Assembly (NCBI RefSeq): GCF_041080655.1
Contig: NZ_CP163525.1
Coordinates: 5,456,001-5,520,000 of the forward strand
Origin: Streptomyces sp. CG4
GTDB taxonomy: Bacteria > Actinomycetota > Actinomycetes > Streptomycetales > Streptomycetaceae
Direction of reading: 5' to 3'
DNA: 64,000 nt
This document shows positions 32,207-40,898 of the stretch, in pieces. The position numbers were made by a program, and so were the translations under genes. The notes under the pieces were generated by a model that did not search any database, was not told where the DNA came from, and saw nothing but the letters and a program-made list of their open reading frames with translations. Each line of letters starts with the position of its first letter. The first letter of the stretch is position 1.

Positions 32207-33439
32207 ATGGAGACCACACAGTTCCCGCTGATCATCTCCGTCGACGACCACACCGTGGAGCCCGCCACCGTCTGGCAGGACCGGCTGCCGAGGAAGTACC
32301 TGGACGTCGGGCCCCGGATCGTGCGCGCCCCCGTCAAGGAGATGACCTTCCTGGGAGGGCGATTTAGGCCCGTCATGGGCGAACCCGGCAGCACCGAGGG
32401 CCCCCTCGGCGACTGGTGGGTCTACGGAGACCTCCGGCGCCCGCTCACCCGGCTCGACACCGCCGTCGGCTACGCCCGGGACGAGGTCAAGCTGGAGGTC
32501 ATCACGTACGAGCAGATGCGGCCCGGATCGTACGACGTGTCCGCCCGGCTCGCCGACATGGACGTCAACCACGTCCAGTCCGCCGTCTGCTTCCCCACCT
32601 TCCCCCGCTTCTGCGGCCAGACCTTCTCCGAGGCCTCGGACAAGGAACTCGCCCTGCTGTGCGTGCGCGCCTACAACGACTGGATGGTGGAGGAGTGGTG
32701 CGGGCCCAAGGCGCAGGGCCGGCTGATACCGCTCCCGCTCATACCGCTGTGGGACGCAGAACTTGCCGCCGCGGAGGTACGGCGCAACGCCGCGCGCGGC
32801 GCACGGGCCGTCGCCTTCTCCGAGATACCCCCGCACCTCGGCCTGCCGTCCGTCCACGGCGACGACTGGGACCCGTTCCTCGCGGCCTGCGACGAGACCG
32901 GCACGGTCGTCGCCATGCACATCGGCTCCAGCAGCCGGATGCCGTCCACCTCCGCCGACGCCCCGCCCGCCGTCGGCTCCACCATCACCTTCGCCAACTG
33001 CTGCTTCTCGATGGTCGACTGGCTGATGAGCGGCAAGTTCGAGCGCTTCCCCAACCTCAGGGTCATGTACGCCGAGGGCCAGATCGGCTGGATTCCGTAC
33101 ATCCTGGAGCGCGCGGACGTCGTCTGGGAGGAGAACCGGGGCTGGGGCGGGGTCGCCGGCAAGGTCACCCGGCCGCCGTCCGAGCTGTTCGCCGAGCACG
33201 TCTACGGCTGCTTCTTCGACGACGCCTTCGGCCTCAGGAACCTCGACTCCATCGGCGTCGGCAACGTCCTGTACGAGACGGACTACCCGCACTCCGACTC
33301 CACCTGGCCGAAGTCCCGTGAGGTCGGCGTGGCGCAGATGGGGCATCTGCCGGCGGACGTGGTCGAGCGGATCGTGCGCGGCAACGCCATCGAGCTGCTG
33401 GGGCTGACCAAGGACGGCCTCTGGCGGGGGGCGAAGTGA
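32207..33439 (+). CDS. Amidohydrolase-2 family metal-dependent hydrolase/decarboxylase
   Basis: 410 residues of the ACMSD-like amidohydrolase branch. N-terminal ISVDDHTVEP (metal-site region), ARLADMDVNHVQSAVCFPTFPRFCGQTF, FLAACDETGTVVAMHIGSSS (metal His), MYAEGQIGWIPYILERADVVWEE and the C-terminal LYETDYPHSDSTWP with the catalytic Asp. Members hydrolyse or decarboxylate ring acids and lactone-like intermediates. ATG 32207 follows GAGGG, with the best operator just upstream. It starts an operon with the LLM (GTGA overlap) and SDR genes. Actinobacterial neighbours of this type occur in steroid and terpenoid catabolism; substrate unknown. Confidence 0.82.
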   Translation: METTQFPLIISVDDHTVEPATVWQDRLPRKYLDVGPRIVRAPVKEMTFLGGRFRPVMGEPGSTEGPLGDWWVYGDLRRPLTRLDTAVGYARDEVKLEVITYEQMRPGSYDVSARLADMDVNHVQSAVCFPTFPRFCGQTFSEASDKELALLCVRAYNDWMVEEWCGPKAQGRLIPLPLIPLWDAELAAAEVRRNAARGARAVAFSEIPPHLGLPSVHGDDWDPFLAACDETGTVVAMHIGSSSRMPSTSADAPPAVGSTITFANCCFSMVDWLMSGKFERFPNLRVMYAEGQIGWIPYILERADVVWEENRGWGGVAGKVTRPPSELFAEHVYGCFFDDAFGLRNLDSIGVGNVLYETDYPHSDSTWPKSREVGVAQMGHLPADVVERIVRGNAIELLGLTKDGLWRGAK

Positions 33440-34359
33440 GCCTCGCGTACGGCATCCAGCTGCCCGTGCAGGCGCAGAGCGCCCTGTTCGCGGAGGGCTG
33501 GGAGGCGGGCGCCGGGCCGGCGGACCTGGTGGCGCTCGCCCGGGCCGCGGACGATGCCGGGTTCGCCTACCTGGCCGCCTGCGACCACGTGGCCGTCCCG
33601 CGCCGGCTGGCCCCGGCCATGAGCACGGTCTGGTACGACCCGGTGGCCACCCTCGCCCACCTCGCCGCCGTCACCGAGCGCGTCCGGCTGCTCAGCCATG
33701 TCGCGGTGGTGGGACTGCGGCACCCGCTGCTCACCGCCAAGCAGTACGCCACCCTCGACCATCTCTCCGGCGGCCGGCTGATCCTCGGGGTCGGGGCCGG
33801 GCACGTACGGGAGGAGTTCGAGGTGCTCGGGGCCGACTTCGAGCGGCGCGGCGCCGTGCTGGACGAGACGATCGACGCGCTCCGGGCCGCCCTCGGGCCT
33901 GAGGAGTTCCCCGAACACCACGGCAAGCTCTACGACTTCGCCGGGCTGGGGCAGCGGCCGCGGCCCGCGCAGCCGGACGTCCCGCTGTGGGTCGGCGGCT
34001 CCTCGCCCGCCGCCGTTCGCCGAGCCGCGCTGAAGGGCGACGGCTGGCTGCCGCAGGGGGATCCGCGGGAGCGGCTGCCCGCACAGATCGCCCGGCTGCG
34101 GCGGCTGCGGGAAGAGGCCGGCGCCGAGGGGCCGTTCACGGTCGGCGCGATCACCGAGCCGCTGTACGTCGGACGGGCCGGCTGGGAGGTCGGGCGGCGG
34201 ACCCTCACCGGGGCGCCGGAGGAGATCGCCGAGTCGCTGCGGGCCTACCGGGCGATGGGCGTGGACCAGATCCAGGTGCGGTTCCGCAGCCGGAGCCGGG
34301 CCGAACTCGTCGAGCAGATCGGACTGTTCGGGGCTCAGGTCGCACCCCGGCTGCAGTGA
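33436..34359 (+). CDS. LLM-class (luciferase-like) F420/flavin oxidoreductase
   Basis: 307 residues. TIM-barrel LLM motifs: ALARAADDAGFAYLAACDHVAVP, VRLLSHVAVVGLRHPLLTAKQYATLDHLSGGRLILGVGAGHVREEFEVLGADFERRGAVLDE and VPLWVGGSSPAAVRRAALKGDGWLP. Pattern (LSGGRLxLGVGxGxxxxEF) is that of F420-dependent actinobacterial members, though FMN-dependent monooxygenases share it. GTG 33436 overlaps the amidohydrolase stop. It probably performs a redox step on the same intermediate; the flavin reductase at 5489 would be a partner if it is FMNH2-dependent. Confidence 0.85.
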   Translation: MSLAYGIQLPVQAQSALFAEGWEAGAGPADLVALARAADDAGFAYLAACDHVAVPRRLAPAMSTVWYDPVATLAHLAAVTERVRLLSHVAVVGLRHPLLTAKQYATLDHLSGGRLILGVGAGHVREEFEVLGADFERRGAVLDETIDALRAALGPEEFPEHHGKLYDFAGLGQRPRPAQPDVPLWVGGSSPAAVRRAALKGDGWLPQGDPRERLPAQIARLRRLREEAGAEGPFTVGAITEPLYVGRAGWEVGRRTLTGAPEEIAESLRAYRAMGVDQIQVRFRSRSRAELVEQIGLFGAQVAPRLQ

Positions 34360-34369
34360 GGAGGAAGCC

Positions 34370-35140
34370 ATGGGCAAGCTGGACGGGCGGGTCGTCATCA
34401 TCACCGGGGCGGCCCGCGGGCAGGGCGAGCAGGAGGCGCGGCTCTTCCGGGCGGAGGGCGCCCGGGTGGTCGTCGGCGACGTACTGGACGACCAGGGGGA
34501 GGCCCTGGCCAAGGAGATAGGCGCGCTGTACGTCCATCTCGACGTCGGCACCGAGGACGGCTGGCGGGATGCGGTGGCGGCCGCCAAGGCGGCGTACGGG
34601 CACCTCGACGGGCTGGTCAACAACGCCGGCATCCTGCGCTTCAACGCCCTCGTGGACACCCCGCTGGAGGAGTTCATGCAGGTCGTGCAGGTCAACCAGG
34701 TCGGCTGCTTCCTGGGCATGAAGACGGTGGCGCCGGAGCTGGCCGACGGGGGCACGATCGTGAACACCGCCTCCTACACGGCCATGACCGGCATGGCGGC
34801 CGTGGGCACGTACGCCGCGACCAAGCACGCCGTACTGGGGCTGACCCGGGTGGCCGCGCTGGAGCTGGCGGGCCGGGGCATCCGGGTCAACGCGATCTGT
34901 CCGGGCGCCATCGACACCGCGATGTCCAACCCGTCGCGGCTCGACCCGGACGCCGACCCGGAGGAGACGAGCCGGGCCCTGGACGAGCTGTACCGGGGGC
35001 TCGTGCCGCTCGGGCGGGTCGGGCAGCCGGAGGAGGTGGCACGCCTCGCCCTCTTCCTCACCTCGGAGGACTCCTCGTACATCACCGGGCAGCCGTTCGT
35101 GATCGACGGGGGATGGCTGGCGGGCGTCTCCATCATCTGA
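34370..35140 (+). CDS. Short-chain dehydrogenase/reductase (3-alpha/20-beta-HSD-like)
   Basis: 256 residues, classical SDR: VVIITGAARGQGEQEARLFRAEGARVVVGDV (TGxxxGxG cofactor loop with Asp favouring NAD), LVNNAGI, NTASYTAMTG, catalytic YAATK and GRGIRVNAICPGAIDTAM. The glutamine in GARGQG is typical of hydroxysteroid dehydrogenase-like actinobacterial SDRs. Third gene of the amidohydrolase-LLM-SDR operon with GAGGAAG before ATG 34370. It likely oxidises a hydroxy intermediate to a ketone. Followed by 100 bp containing the next operator. Confidence 0.88.
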   Translation: MGKLDGRVVIITGAARGQGEQEARLFRAEGARVVVGDVLDDQGEALAKEIGALYVHLDVGTEDGWRDAVAAAKAAYGHLDGLVNNAGILRFNALVDTPLEEFMQVVQVNQVGCFLGMKTVAPELADGGTIVNTASYTAMTGMAAVGTYAATKHAVLGLTRVAALELAGRGIRVNAICPGAIDTAMSNPSRLDPDADPEETSRALDELYRGLVPLGRVGQPEEVARLALFLTSEDSSYITGQPFVIDGGWLAGVSII

Positions 35141-35191
35141 CGGCTCATCAGCTATTGACCCGTCGGGTGGCCGGTGCCACAGTCGTCAAAA

Positions 35192-35206
35192 CTGACGATA
35201 CGTCAG
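35192..35206. promoter_or_regulatory. Operator CTGAC-N5-GTCAG (site 7)
   Basis: CTGACGATACGTCAG, perfect arms (CTGACG/CGTCAG extend to six), 33 bp upstream of the second LLM gene. Confidence 0.82.
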
Positions 35207-35239
35207 AAATCTTCGAACGAACCGGGACGGTGAACCGCC

Positions 35240-36358
35240 TTGGAATTCGGGCTCTTTGTACAGGGATACGTGGGCAAGCGCGCCGAGACGGACCCGCTCG
35301 CCGAGCACAAGGCGCTGATGGAGGAGACCGAGTACGTCATCCAGGCGGACAAGTCCGGCTTCAAGTACGCCTGGGCCTCCGAACACCACTTCCTGGAGGA
35401 GTACTCGCATCTGTCGGCCAACGACGTCTTCCTCGGCTATCTGGCCCACGCGACCGAGCGCATCCACCTGGGCTCCGGAATCTTCAACCCGCTCGCCCAG
35501 GTGAACCATCCCGTGAAGGTCGCCGAGAAGGTCGCCATGCTGGACCACCTCAGCGAGGGCCGCTTCGAGTTCGGCAGCGGGCGGGGCGCCGGATCGCACG
35601 AGATCCTCGGGTTCATACCCGGGGTGACCGACATGAACTACACCAAGGAGATCTGGGAGGAGACGATCGCCGAGTTCCCGAAGATGTGGCTCCAGGACGA
35701 GTACGCGGGCTTCCAGGGCAAGCACTGGCAGCTGCCGCCGCGCAAGGTCCTGCCGAAGCCGTACGGGAAGTCGCATCCGGCGATGTGGTACGCGGCCGGG
35801 TCGCCGCCGTCGTACGCCATGGCCGCGAAGAAGGGGCTCGGGGTGCTCGGCTTCAGCATCCAGAAGGTCTCCGACATGGAGTGGGTGCTGGAGCAGTACA
35901 AGACGGCGGTCGTGAACGCGGAGCCCGTCGGGGACTTCGTGAACGACAACGTGATGGTGACGACGACGGCGATCTGTGCGCCCACGCATGCCGAGGCGAT
36001 CGACATCGCCGTGCACGGGGGGCTGCACTATCTGCCCTCGCTCGTCTTCCGGTATCACGACACGTTCCCTCGCCCCGAGGGGTTCCCGGTGTGGCCGGAG
36101 ACCCTGCCCGAGTACACGCCGGAGTTCGTGGAGCTGCTCGTCGAGGAGGAGCTGCTGATCTGCGGGGATCCGGACGAGGTGCTGCGGCAGTGCAAGCGGT
36201 GGGAGCAGGCCGGGGCGGACCAGTTGAGCTTCGGGCTGCCGGTGGGGGTGCCGAAGGAGGAGACATTGCGGACCATTCAGCTGATCGGGGAGCACGTCAT
36301 TCCGAAGATCGACACGGATCCCGTGCACCGGACGTCGCGGTTCCGTCAGGCCGTCTGA
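35240..36358 (+). CDS. LLM-class flavin-dependent oxidoreductase (monooxygenase-like)
   Basis: 372 residues. FGLFVQGYVGKRAETDPLAEHKALMEETEYVIQADKSGFKYAWASEHHFLEEYSHLSANDVFLGYLA, then IHLGSGIFNPLAQVNHPVKVAEKVAMLDHLSEGRFEFGSGRGAGSHEILGF: the bacterial-luciferase alpha-subunit pattern of FMN-dependent monooxygenases. Start appears to be TTG 35240 (residues MEFGLFVQGY) with GGGACGG upstream; no better start precedes the conserved first strand. Heads an operon of LLM, amidohydrolase, aldehyde dehydrogenase and hydrolase. It would need reduced FMN, for which the flavin reductase at 5489, in the same regulon, is a candidate. Confidence 0.84.
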   Translation: MEFGLFVQGYVGKRAETDPLAEHKALMEETEYVIQADKSGFKYAWASEHHFLEEYSHLSANDVFLGYLAHATERIHLGSGIFNPLAQVNHPVKVAEKVAMLDHLSEGRFEFGSGRGAGSHEILGFIPGVTDMNYTKEIWEETIAEFPKMWLQDEYAGFQGKHWQLPPRKVLPKPYGKSHPAMWYAAGSPPSYAMAAKKGLGVLGFSIQKVSDMEWVLEQYKTAVVNAEPVGDFVNDNVMVTTTAICAPTHAEAIDIAVHGGLHYLPSLVFRYHDTFPRPEGFPVWPETLPEYTPEFVELLVEEELLICGDPDEVLRQCKRWEQAGADQLSFGLPVGVPKEETLRTIQLIGEHVIPKIDTDPVHRTSRFRQAV

Positions 36359-36373
36359 GAGGGGGTACCCGGC

Positions 36374-38104
36374 ATGTTGGATCACCTCATCAAGGGCGTC
36401 ACCGTCGTCGACGGGACCGGGGCGCCCGCCTACGTCGCCGACGTCGGCATCCACAACGGCCGGATCGCCGTCATCGGCACCGTCACCGAAGACGCCCGTA
36501 CGACCGAGGACGCGCGCGGTCTCGTCCTCGCCCCCGGCTTCGTCGACCCCCACACCCACTACGACGCCCAGCTCTTCTGGGACCCGTACGCGACCCCCTC
36601 CCTCCATCACGGGGTGACCACCGTCGCCGGCGGGAACTGCGGGTTCACGCTCGCGCCCCTCAATCCCTCCCGTCCCGACGACGCCGACTACACCCGGCGG
36701 ATGATGTCCAAGGTGGAGGGGATGTCCCTGGTGGCGCTGGAGGAGGGGGCGCCCTGGAGCTGGAACTCCTTCGGGGACTATCTGGACGCCCTCGACGGGC
36801 GGATCGCCGTCAACGCGGGCTTCATGGTCGGCCACTGCGCGCTGCGCCGCTACGTGATGGGACCCGACGCCGTCGGCGGGCAGCCCAGCGCGGAGCAACT
36901 GGCCGAGATCGTACGGCTGTTGCACGAGGCCATGGACGCCGGCGCGTGGGGGTTGTCCACCACGCAGTCCCGTACGCACTCCGACGGGGACGGGCAGCCG
37001 GTCGCCTCGCGGCACGCGCGGCCGGCGGAGCTGCTGGCGCTGTCGAAGGCCGTCGGCGAGCACGAGGGGACGCAGATCGAGGCGATCGTCGCCGGGTGTC
37101 TGGACCAGTTCAGCGACGACGAGATCGATCTGCTGGTGGAGATCAGCGCGGTGGCCGGACGGCCGCTGAACTGGAACGTGCTCACCGTCGACGCGGCCGT
37201 TCCGGAGCGGGTGCCCCGGCAGCTGAGCGCGAGCGAGCGGGCCCGGAAGGCCGGCGGGCGGATCGTGGCGCTCACCATGCCGATCCTCACCCCGATGAAC
37301 ATGTCCCTCGGCACCTTCTGCGCCCTCAACCTGATCCCCGGGTGGGGGCCGGTCCTCGGGCTGCCGGTTCCCGAGCGGATCGCCCGGCTGAAGGACCCGG
37401 ACGTGCGGGCGGAGATGCTGCGGCGGGCCGAGTCGAAGGAGGCGGGCGTCTTCCGGCGGCTGGCGAACTTCGGGCGCTACGTCATCGGGGACACCTACAG
37501 CGAGGCCAACCGGGGCCTGACCGGCCGGGTGGTGCGGGACATCGCCGAGGAGCGGGGGCTCGACCCCTTCGCCTGCCTGGTGGAGATCTGCGCGAACGAC
37601 GAGCTGCGTACGGTGCTGTGGCCGATGCCGAGCGACAACGACCCGGCGTCCTGGGCGCTGCGCGCCGAGACCTGGCAGCACGAGGACGTCCTGCTGGGCG
37701 GGTCCGACGCCGGGGCGCATCTGGACCGGATGTGCGGGGCGCCGTACACGACGCGCTTCCTCGGGGACTGTCTGCGGCGGCGGAAGCTGGTCGGTCTGGA
37801 GCAGGCGGTGAAGATGCTGACCGACGATCCGGCCCAGCTCTTCGGGCTGCGGGAGCGCGGGCAGGTGCGCGAGGGCTGGCATGCGGACCTGGTCCTCTTC
37901 GACCCGGAGCGGATCGACGCCGGGCAGGCCCGGCTGGTGCACGACCTGCCGGGTGACAGCCCGCGCCTGGACTCCCGGGCGATCGGGGTGCGGGCCGTGT
38001 GGGTCAACGGGGTCGAGGCGATCCGCGACGAGGTGGTGACCGGGGCCGTACCGGGCAAGGTGCTGCGCTCGGGGGCCGACACCCGCACGGTGAGCACCCG
38101 GTGA
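36374..38104 (+). CDS. Amidohydrolase family 3 protein (N-acyl-D-amino-acid deacylase-like)
   Basis: 576 residues. Urease-fold: LDHLIKGVTVVDGTGAPAYVADVGIHNGRIAVIG, metal motif DPHTHYDAQLFWDP (HxH), GVTTVAGGNCGFTLAP with the Cys ligand typical of D-aminoacylases, and LLGGSDAGAHLDRMCGAPYTTRFLGD (metal Asp). Length is that of full-size D-aminoacylases. In this catabolic operon it more likely opens a lactone, lactam or cyclic intermediate than deacylates amino acids; that is inference. Starts 15 bp after the LLM stop and overlaps the ALDH gene (GTGA). Confidence 0.84.
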   Translation: MLDHLIKGVTVVDGTGAPAYVADVGIHNGRIAVIGTVTEDARTTEDARGLVLAPGFVDPHTHYDAQLFWDPYATPSLHHGVTTVAGGNCGFTLAPLNPSRPDDADYTRRMMSKVEGMSLVALEEGAPWSWNSFGDYLDALDGRIAVNAGFMVGHCALRRYVMGPDAVGGQPSAEQLAEIVRLLHEAMDAGAWGLSTTQSRTHSDGDGQPVASRHARPAELLALSKAVGEHEGTQIEAIVAGCLDQFSDDEIDLLVEISAVAGRPLNWNVLTVDAAVPERVPRQLSASERARKAGGRIVALTMPILTPMNMSLGTFCALNLIPGWGPVLGLPVPERIARLKDPDVRAEMLRRAESKEAGVFRRLANFGRYVIGDTYSEANRGLTGRVVRDIAEERGLDPFACLVEICANDELRTVLWPMPSDNDPASWALRAETWQHEDVLLGGSDAGAHLDRMCGAPYTTRFLGDCLRRRKLVGLEQAVKMLTDDPAQLFGLRERGQVREGWHADLVLFDPERIDAGQARLVHDLPGDSPRLDSRAIGVRAVWVNGVEAIRDEVVTGAVPGKVLRSGADTRTVSTR

Positions 38105-39552
38105 GCGAAGGGCAGCGGCTGTTCGTCGGCGGCGCGTGGGTGGAACCCGACGGCGGGCACTATCCGGTGACCGACCCGGCCACCGAGGAGACCGTCGGCT
38201 GGGCGCCGGAAGCCTCGGCGGCGCAGGTGCGCGCGGCCTGCGCGGCGGCCCGGGAGGCGTTCGCGGCGTGGTCGGGGACCCGGCCCGAGGAGCGGGCGGC
38301 GGTGCTGGGCCGGACGGCGGAGATCATCCGGGGGTCGATGGAGCCGTACGCCGAGCTGGCCCGCGCGGAGACCGGCGCGACCACGGGGACCGCCCGGGCG
38401 ATGCAGGTCGGGGTGGCCGCCGCCCGGTTTCGCCGGTACGCGCGCGTGGAGCCCGCCGAGTGGCCCGTGGCCCCGCAGATCAACGAGGCCGGACCGATGG
38501 GGAAGGCCGGGGTGCTGGGCGCCCTGGCGGTACGGCAGCCCGTCGGCGTCGTCACCTGCATCACCTCCTACAACAACCCCTGGGCCAACCCGGCCGGCAA
38601 GGTCGCCCCGGCCCTGGCCATGGGCAACACGGTGGTGGTGAAACCGGCCCCGCAGGACCCGCTGTCCGTCTACCGGATGGCGCAGGCGCTGGAGGCGGCC
38701 GGTGCACCGCCCGGCGTGGTGAACGTCGTCTCCGGGCGGGACGTGGCCGTGGGCGAGGCGGCGGTGGCCTCCGACGACGTCGACATGGTCAGCTTCACCG
38801 GCTCCACGGCCGTCGGCCGGCGCATCGCCGAGGTGTGCGGGCGGGACATGAAACGCCAGCTGATGGAGCTGGGCGGCAAGGGCGCGGCGCTCGTCTTCGA
38901 CGACGCCGACCTCGCCTCGGCCGTCGCCGGCATCGGCACCACCTTCTCCTTCTACAGCGGGCAGATCTGCACGGCACCGACGCGGGTGCTGGCCCAGCGC
39001 GGGGTGTACGACCGGCTGGTGGAGCAACTGGCCGCATACGCCGCCCGGTTGAAGGTCGGGGATCCACGGGAGAGGGACACGGTCGTGGGCCCGCTGATCT
39101 CGGCCGAGCACCGGGCGCGGGTGGAGTCGTACATCGAACTCGGCCGGAAGGAGGGCGCGTCGGTGGTCGCGGGCGGCGAACGCCCGCCGATGGACGCCGG
39201 TTTCTATCTCACCCCCGCCCTCCTCGCCGACTGCACCAACGACATGCGGGTGGCCCGGGAGGAGATCTTCGGCCCGGTGGTCGTGGTGCTCCCCTTCGAC
39301 GACGAGGAGGAGGCCGTCGCCCTCGCCAACGACTCCGACTACGGGCTCCTCGACTACGTCTGGTCCGGCGACGTGGCCAGGGCCTTCCGGGTGGCCCGGC
39401 GGCTGCGGGCCGGCGGGGTCGGGATCAACACGGTGGGCCGGAACATGGAAGCGCCGTTCGGGGGATTCAAGAAGAGCGGTGTGGGCCGTGACGTGGGCTC
39501 TTATGCCCTGCACGCCTACAGCGAGGTACAGGCCATCGTGTGGCCGGGCTGA
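38101..39552 (+). CDS. Aldehyde dehydrogenase
   Basis: 483 residues. N-terminal RLFVGGAWVEPDGGHYPVTDPATEE, NAD-binding NNPWANPAGKVAPALAMGNTVVVKP, SFTGSTAVGRRI, catalytic Glu in MELGGKGAALVF, catalytic Cys in FYSGQICTAPTRVL and EEIFGPVVVVLPF. Oxidises an aldehyde to the acid with NAD(P). GTG 38101 overlaps the amidohydrolase stop. An aldolase (Ltp) in the regulon would release an aldehyde or ketone, which gives this enzyme a natural role; the pairing is inference. Confidence 0.9.
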   Translation: MSEGQRLFVGGAWVEPDGGHYPVTDPATEETVGWAPEASAAQVRAACAAAREAFAAWSGTRPEERAAVLGRTAEIIRGSMEPYAELARAETGATTGTARAMQVGVAAARFRRYARVEPAEWPVAPQINEAGPMGKAGVLGALAVRQPVGVVTCITSYNNPWANPAGKVAPALAMGNTVVVKPAPQDPLSVYRMAQALEAAGAPPGVVNVVSGRDVAVGEAAVASDDVDMVSFTGSTAVGRRIAEVCGRDMKRQLMELGGKGAALVFDDADLASAVAGIGTTFSFYSGQICTAPTRVLAQRGVYDRLVEQLAAYAARLKVGDPRERDTVVGPLISAEHRARVESYIELGRKEGASVVAGGERPPMDAGFYLTPALLADCTNDMRVAREEIFGPVVVVLPFDDEEEAVALANDSDYGLLDYVWSGDVARAFRVARRLRAGGVGINTVGRNMEAPFGGFKKSGVGRDVGSYALHAYSEVQAIVWPG

Positions 39553-39572
39553 GTTCTGGCACCGTTTGCTCC

Positions 39573-40349
39573 ATGGAGCACACGGTGAAGGTCGAGGGCG
39601 GCGAGGTCTGGGCGGACGACTCGGGAGGCTCGGGGCTCCCCCTGGTGCTGCTGCACCCGGGGATCGCGGACTCACGGGTGTGGGAGCCGGTGCTGCCCCA
39701 GCTGACGGCGTGGTACCGGGTGATCCGGTACGACGCCCGGGGTTTCGGCAAGTCCCCGATGCCGACAGGACCGTACACGCAGACCGGGGACCTGCGGCGG
39801 GTGCTGGATCACTTCGGGGTGGACCGCGCGGTCCTGGCCGGCAGCAGCATGGGCGGCAGGACCGTGATCGACTTCGCGCTGAGTGATCCGGGGCGGGTGG
39901 CCGCCCTGGGTCTGCTGGTGCCGGGCGTCAGCGGTTACCCGAAGCTGGAGTCCCCGGACCTGAGCGCGGAGATCGTCCGGCTGGCACAGGCGGGAGACAT
40001 GGACGGTCTGCTCGCCCTGTCCCTGCGCACCTTCGCCGCGGCGGGCAGCGCGCCGGACGCCCGGGCCGCCGAGCTGGTCCGGGACTCGTTCCGTGGCTGG
40101 TTCTCCACCTATGGCCACGAGCAGCCGGAGCGGCCCGCCTTCGACCGGCTCTCCGAAATCCGGGTGCCCTGCGTGCTGTTGCTGGGCGAGCAGGACACGC
40201 CCCGGCTGGTCGCCTGCAACGAGGCGATGGCCGCCCGCATCCCCGGCTGCCGGCTCGTCCGGGTCCCGGAGAGCGACCATCTGCCGACCCTGCGGGCTCC
40301 CAGGACGGTGGTGCGGGTGATCACCGACCTGTTCGAGCGGGTCGGCTGA
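39573..40349 (+). CDS. Alpha/beta-hydrolase
   Basis: 258 residues. LPLVLLHPGIADSRVWEPVLPQLTAWYRVIRYDARGFGKSPMP (oxyanion HPG), nucleophile elbow AGSSMGGRTVIDFAL, RVPCVLLLGEQDTPRL (acid Asp) and ESDHLPTLRAP (catalytic His). Complete Ser-Asp-His triad. Last gene of the 35.2-40.3 kb operon, 20 bp after the ALDH. Could hydrolyse an ester, lactone or ring-cleavage product (a HsaD-like role) but there is no specific signature. ATG 39573 was chosen; the frame extends upstream into the ALDH end. Confidence 0.86.
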   Translation: MEHTVKVEGGEVWADDSGGSGLPLVLLHPGIADSRVWEPVLPQLTAWYRVIRYDARGFGKSPMPTGPYTQTGDLRRVLDHFGVDRAVLAGSSMGGRTVIDFALSDPGRVAALGLLVPGVSGYPKLESPDLSAEIVRLAQAGDMDGLLALSLRTFAAAGSAPDARAAELVRDSFRGWFSTYGHEQPERPAFDRLSEIRVPCVLLLGEQDTPRLVACNEAMAARIPGCRLVRVPESDHLPTLRAPRTVVRVITDLFERVG

Positions 40350-40398
40350 GCCGAGCGCGGGTCCGGCGGCCGCATGGCGGCACTCGGGGGTCCCGCGC

Positions 40399-40794
40399 TC
40401 AGTCCTCCAGGTCCACCCGGATCGTCAGCAGGCTGGTGCCGAAGGCGCGCACCGCCGTGCTGTTGAAGCGGGGCAGGGAGCGCAGGCGGGCGACCGGGTC
40501 GTCGTCGGGGAGGAGATGGGCGGTGCCGTGGTGCCAGCGGCCGGCGATCCGGACGCGGACCTTCGGGTCGGCCTGGATGTTGCGCACGTACTGCGACTTG
40601 TAGCCGAACTCGGAGACCAGCCAGAAGGATTCGCCGGTCCGGCGCCCGCCGACCGGCGTCTGCCGGGGCAGGCCCGAGGTGCGGCCGGTGGTCTCCAGCA
40701 GGACCTGGAACGGCAGCCGCCGGTTGAGCGGATTGGCGAGGTACCGCTGGAAACGGGTCACGAGGCGGTGCTTGAGGTCGCTGCGGCCTGCCAT
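40399..40794 (-). CDS. DDN-like F420-dependent nitroreductase family protein (second copy)
   Basis: 131 residues. RYLANPLNRRLPFQVLLETTGRTSGLPRQTPVGGRRTGESFWLVSEFGYKSQYVRNIQADPKVRVRIAGRWHHGTAHLLPDDD: the DDN motifs GRxSGxPRxTP and the N-x-x-Q-A-D-P loop that binds F420. Converges with the catabolic operon; ATG 40794 with AGGAGAG. No operator nearby, so its link to the regulon is only positional. It lies 2 kb from fbiC. Confidence 0.84.
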   Translation of the reverse strand: MAGRSDLKHRLVTRFQRYLANPLNRRLPFQVLLETTGRTSGLPRQTPVGGRRTGESFWLVSEFGYKSQYVRNIQADPKVRVRIAGRWHHGTAHLLPDDDPVARLRSLPRFNSTAVRAFGTSLLTIRVDLED

Positions 40795-40898
40795 CTCTCC
40801 TGCTCTCGGTGCCGTCCCGGCACAACTCGGGGGGAAGCTGTGGCAGCAGTGTAGGAGGCGAGGCGTTCAGCGGGTCGCCTGAGCGGCGGCGGAACGGA

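Noticed and set aside
35113..37956. 947-codon plus-strand and 918-codon minus-strand frames over the LLM/amidohydrolase genes
   Set aside because: Both are shadows in other frames; low-complexity Arg/Gly/Ala translation, while the real genes have recognisable domains.
5489..40349. Identification as a classical steroid (cholesterol or cholate) degradation cluster
   Set aside because: The diagnostic genes kstD, hsaA/C/D, ipdAB, mce and kstR are not in the window; Ltp, FadD and SDR similarity alone does not prove it.
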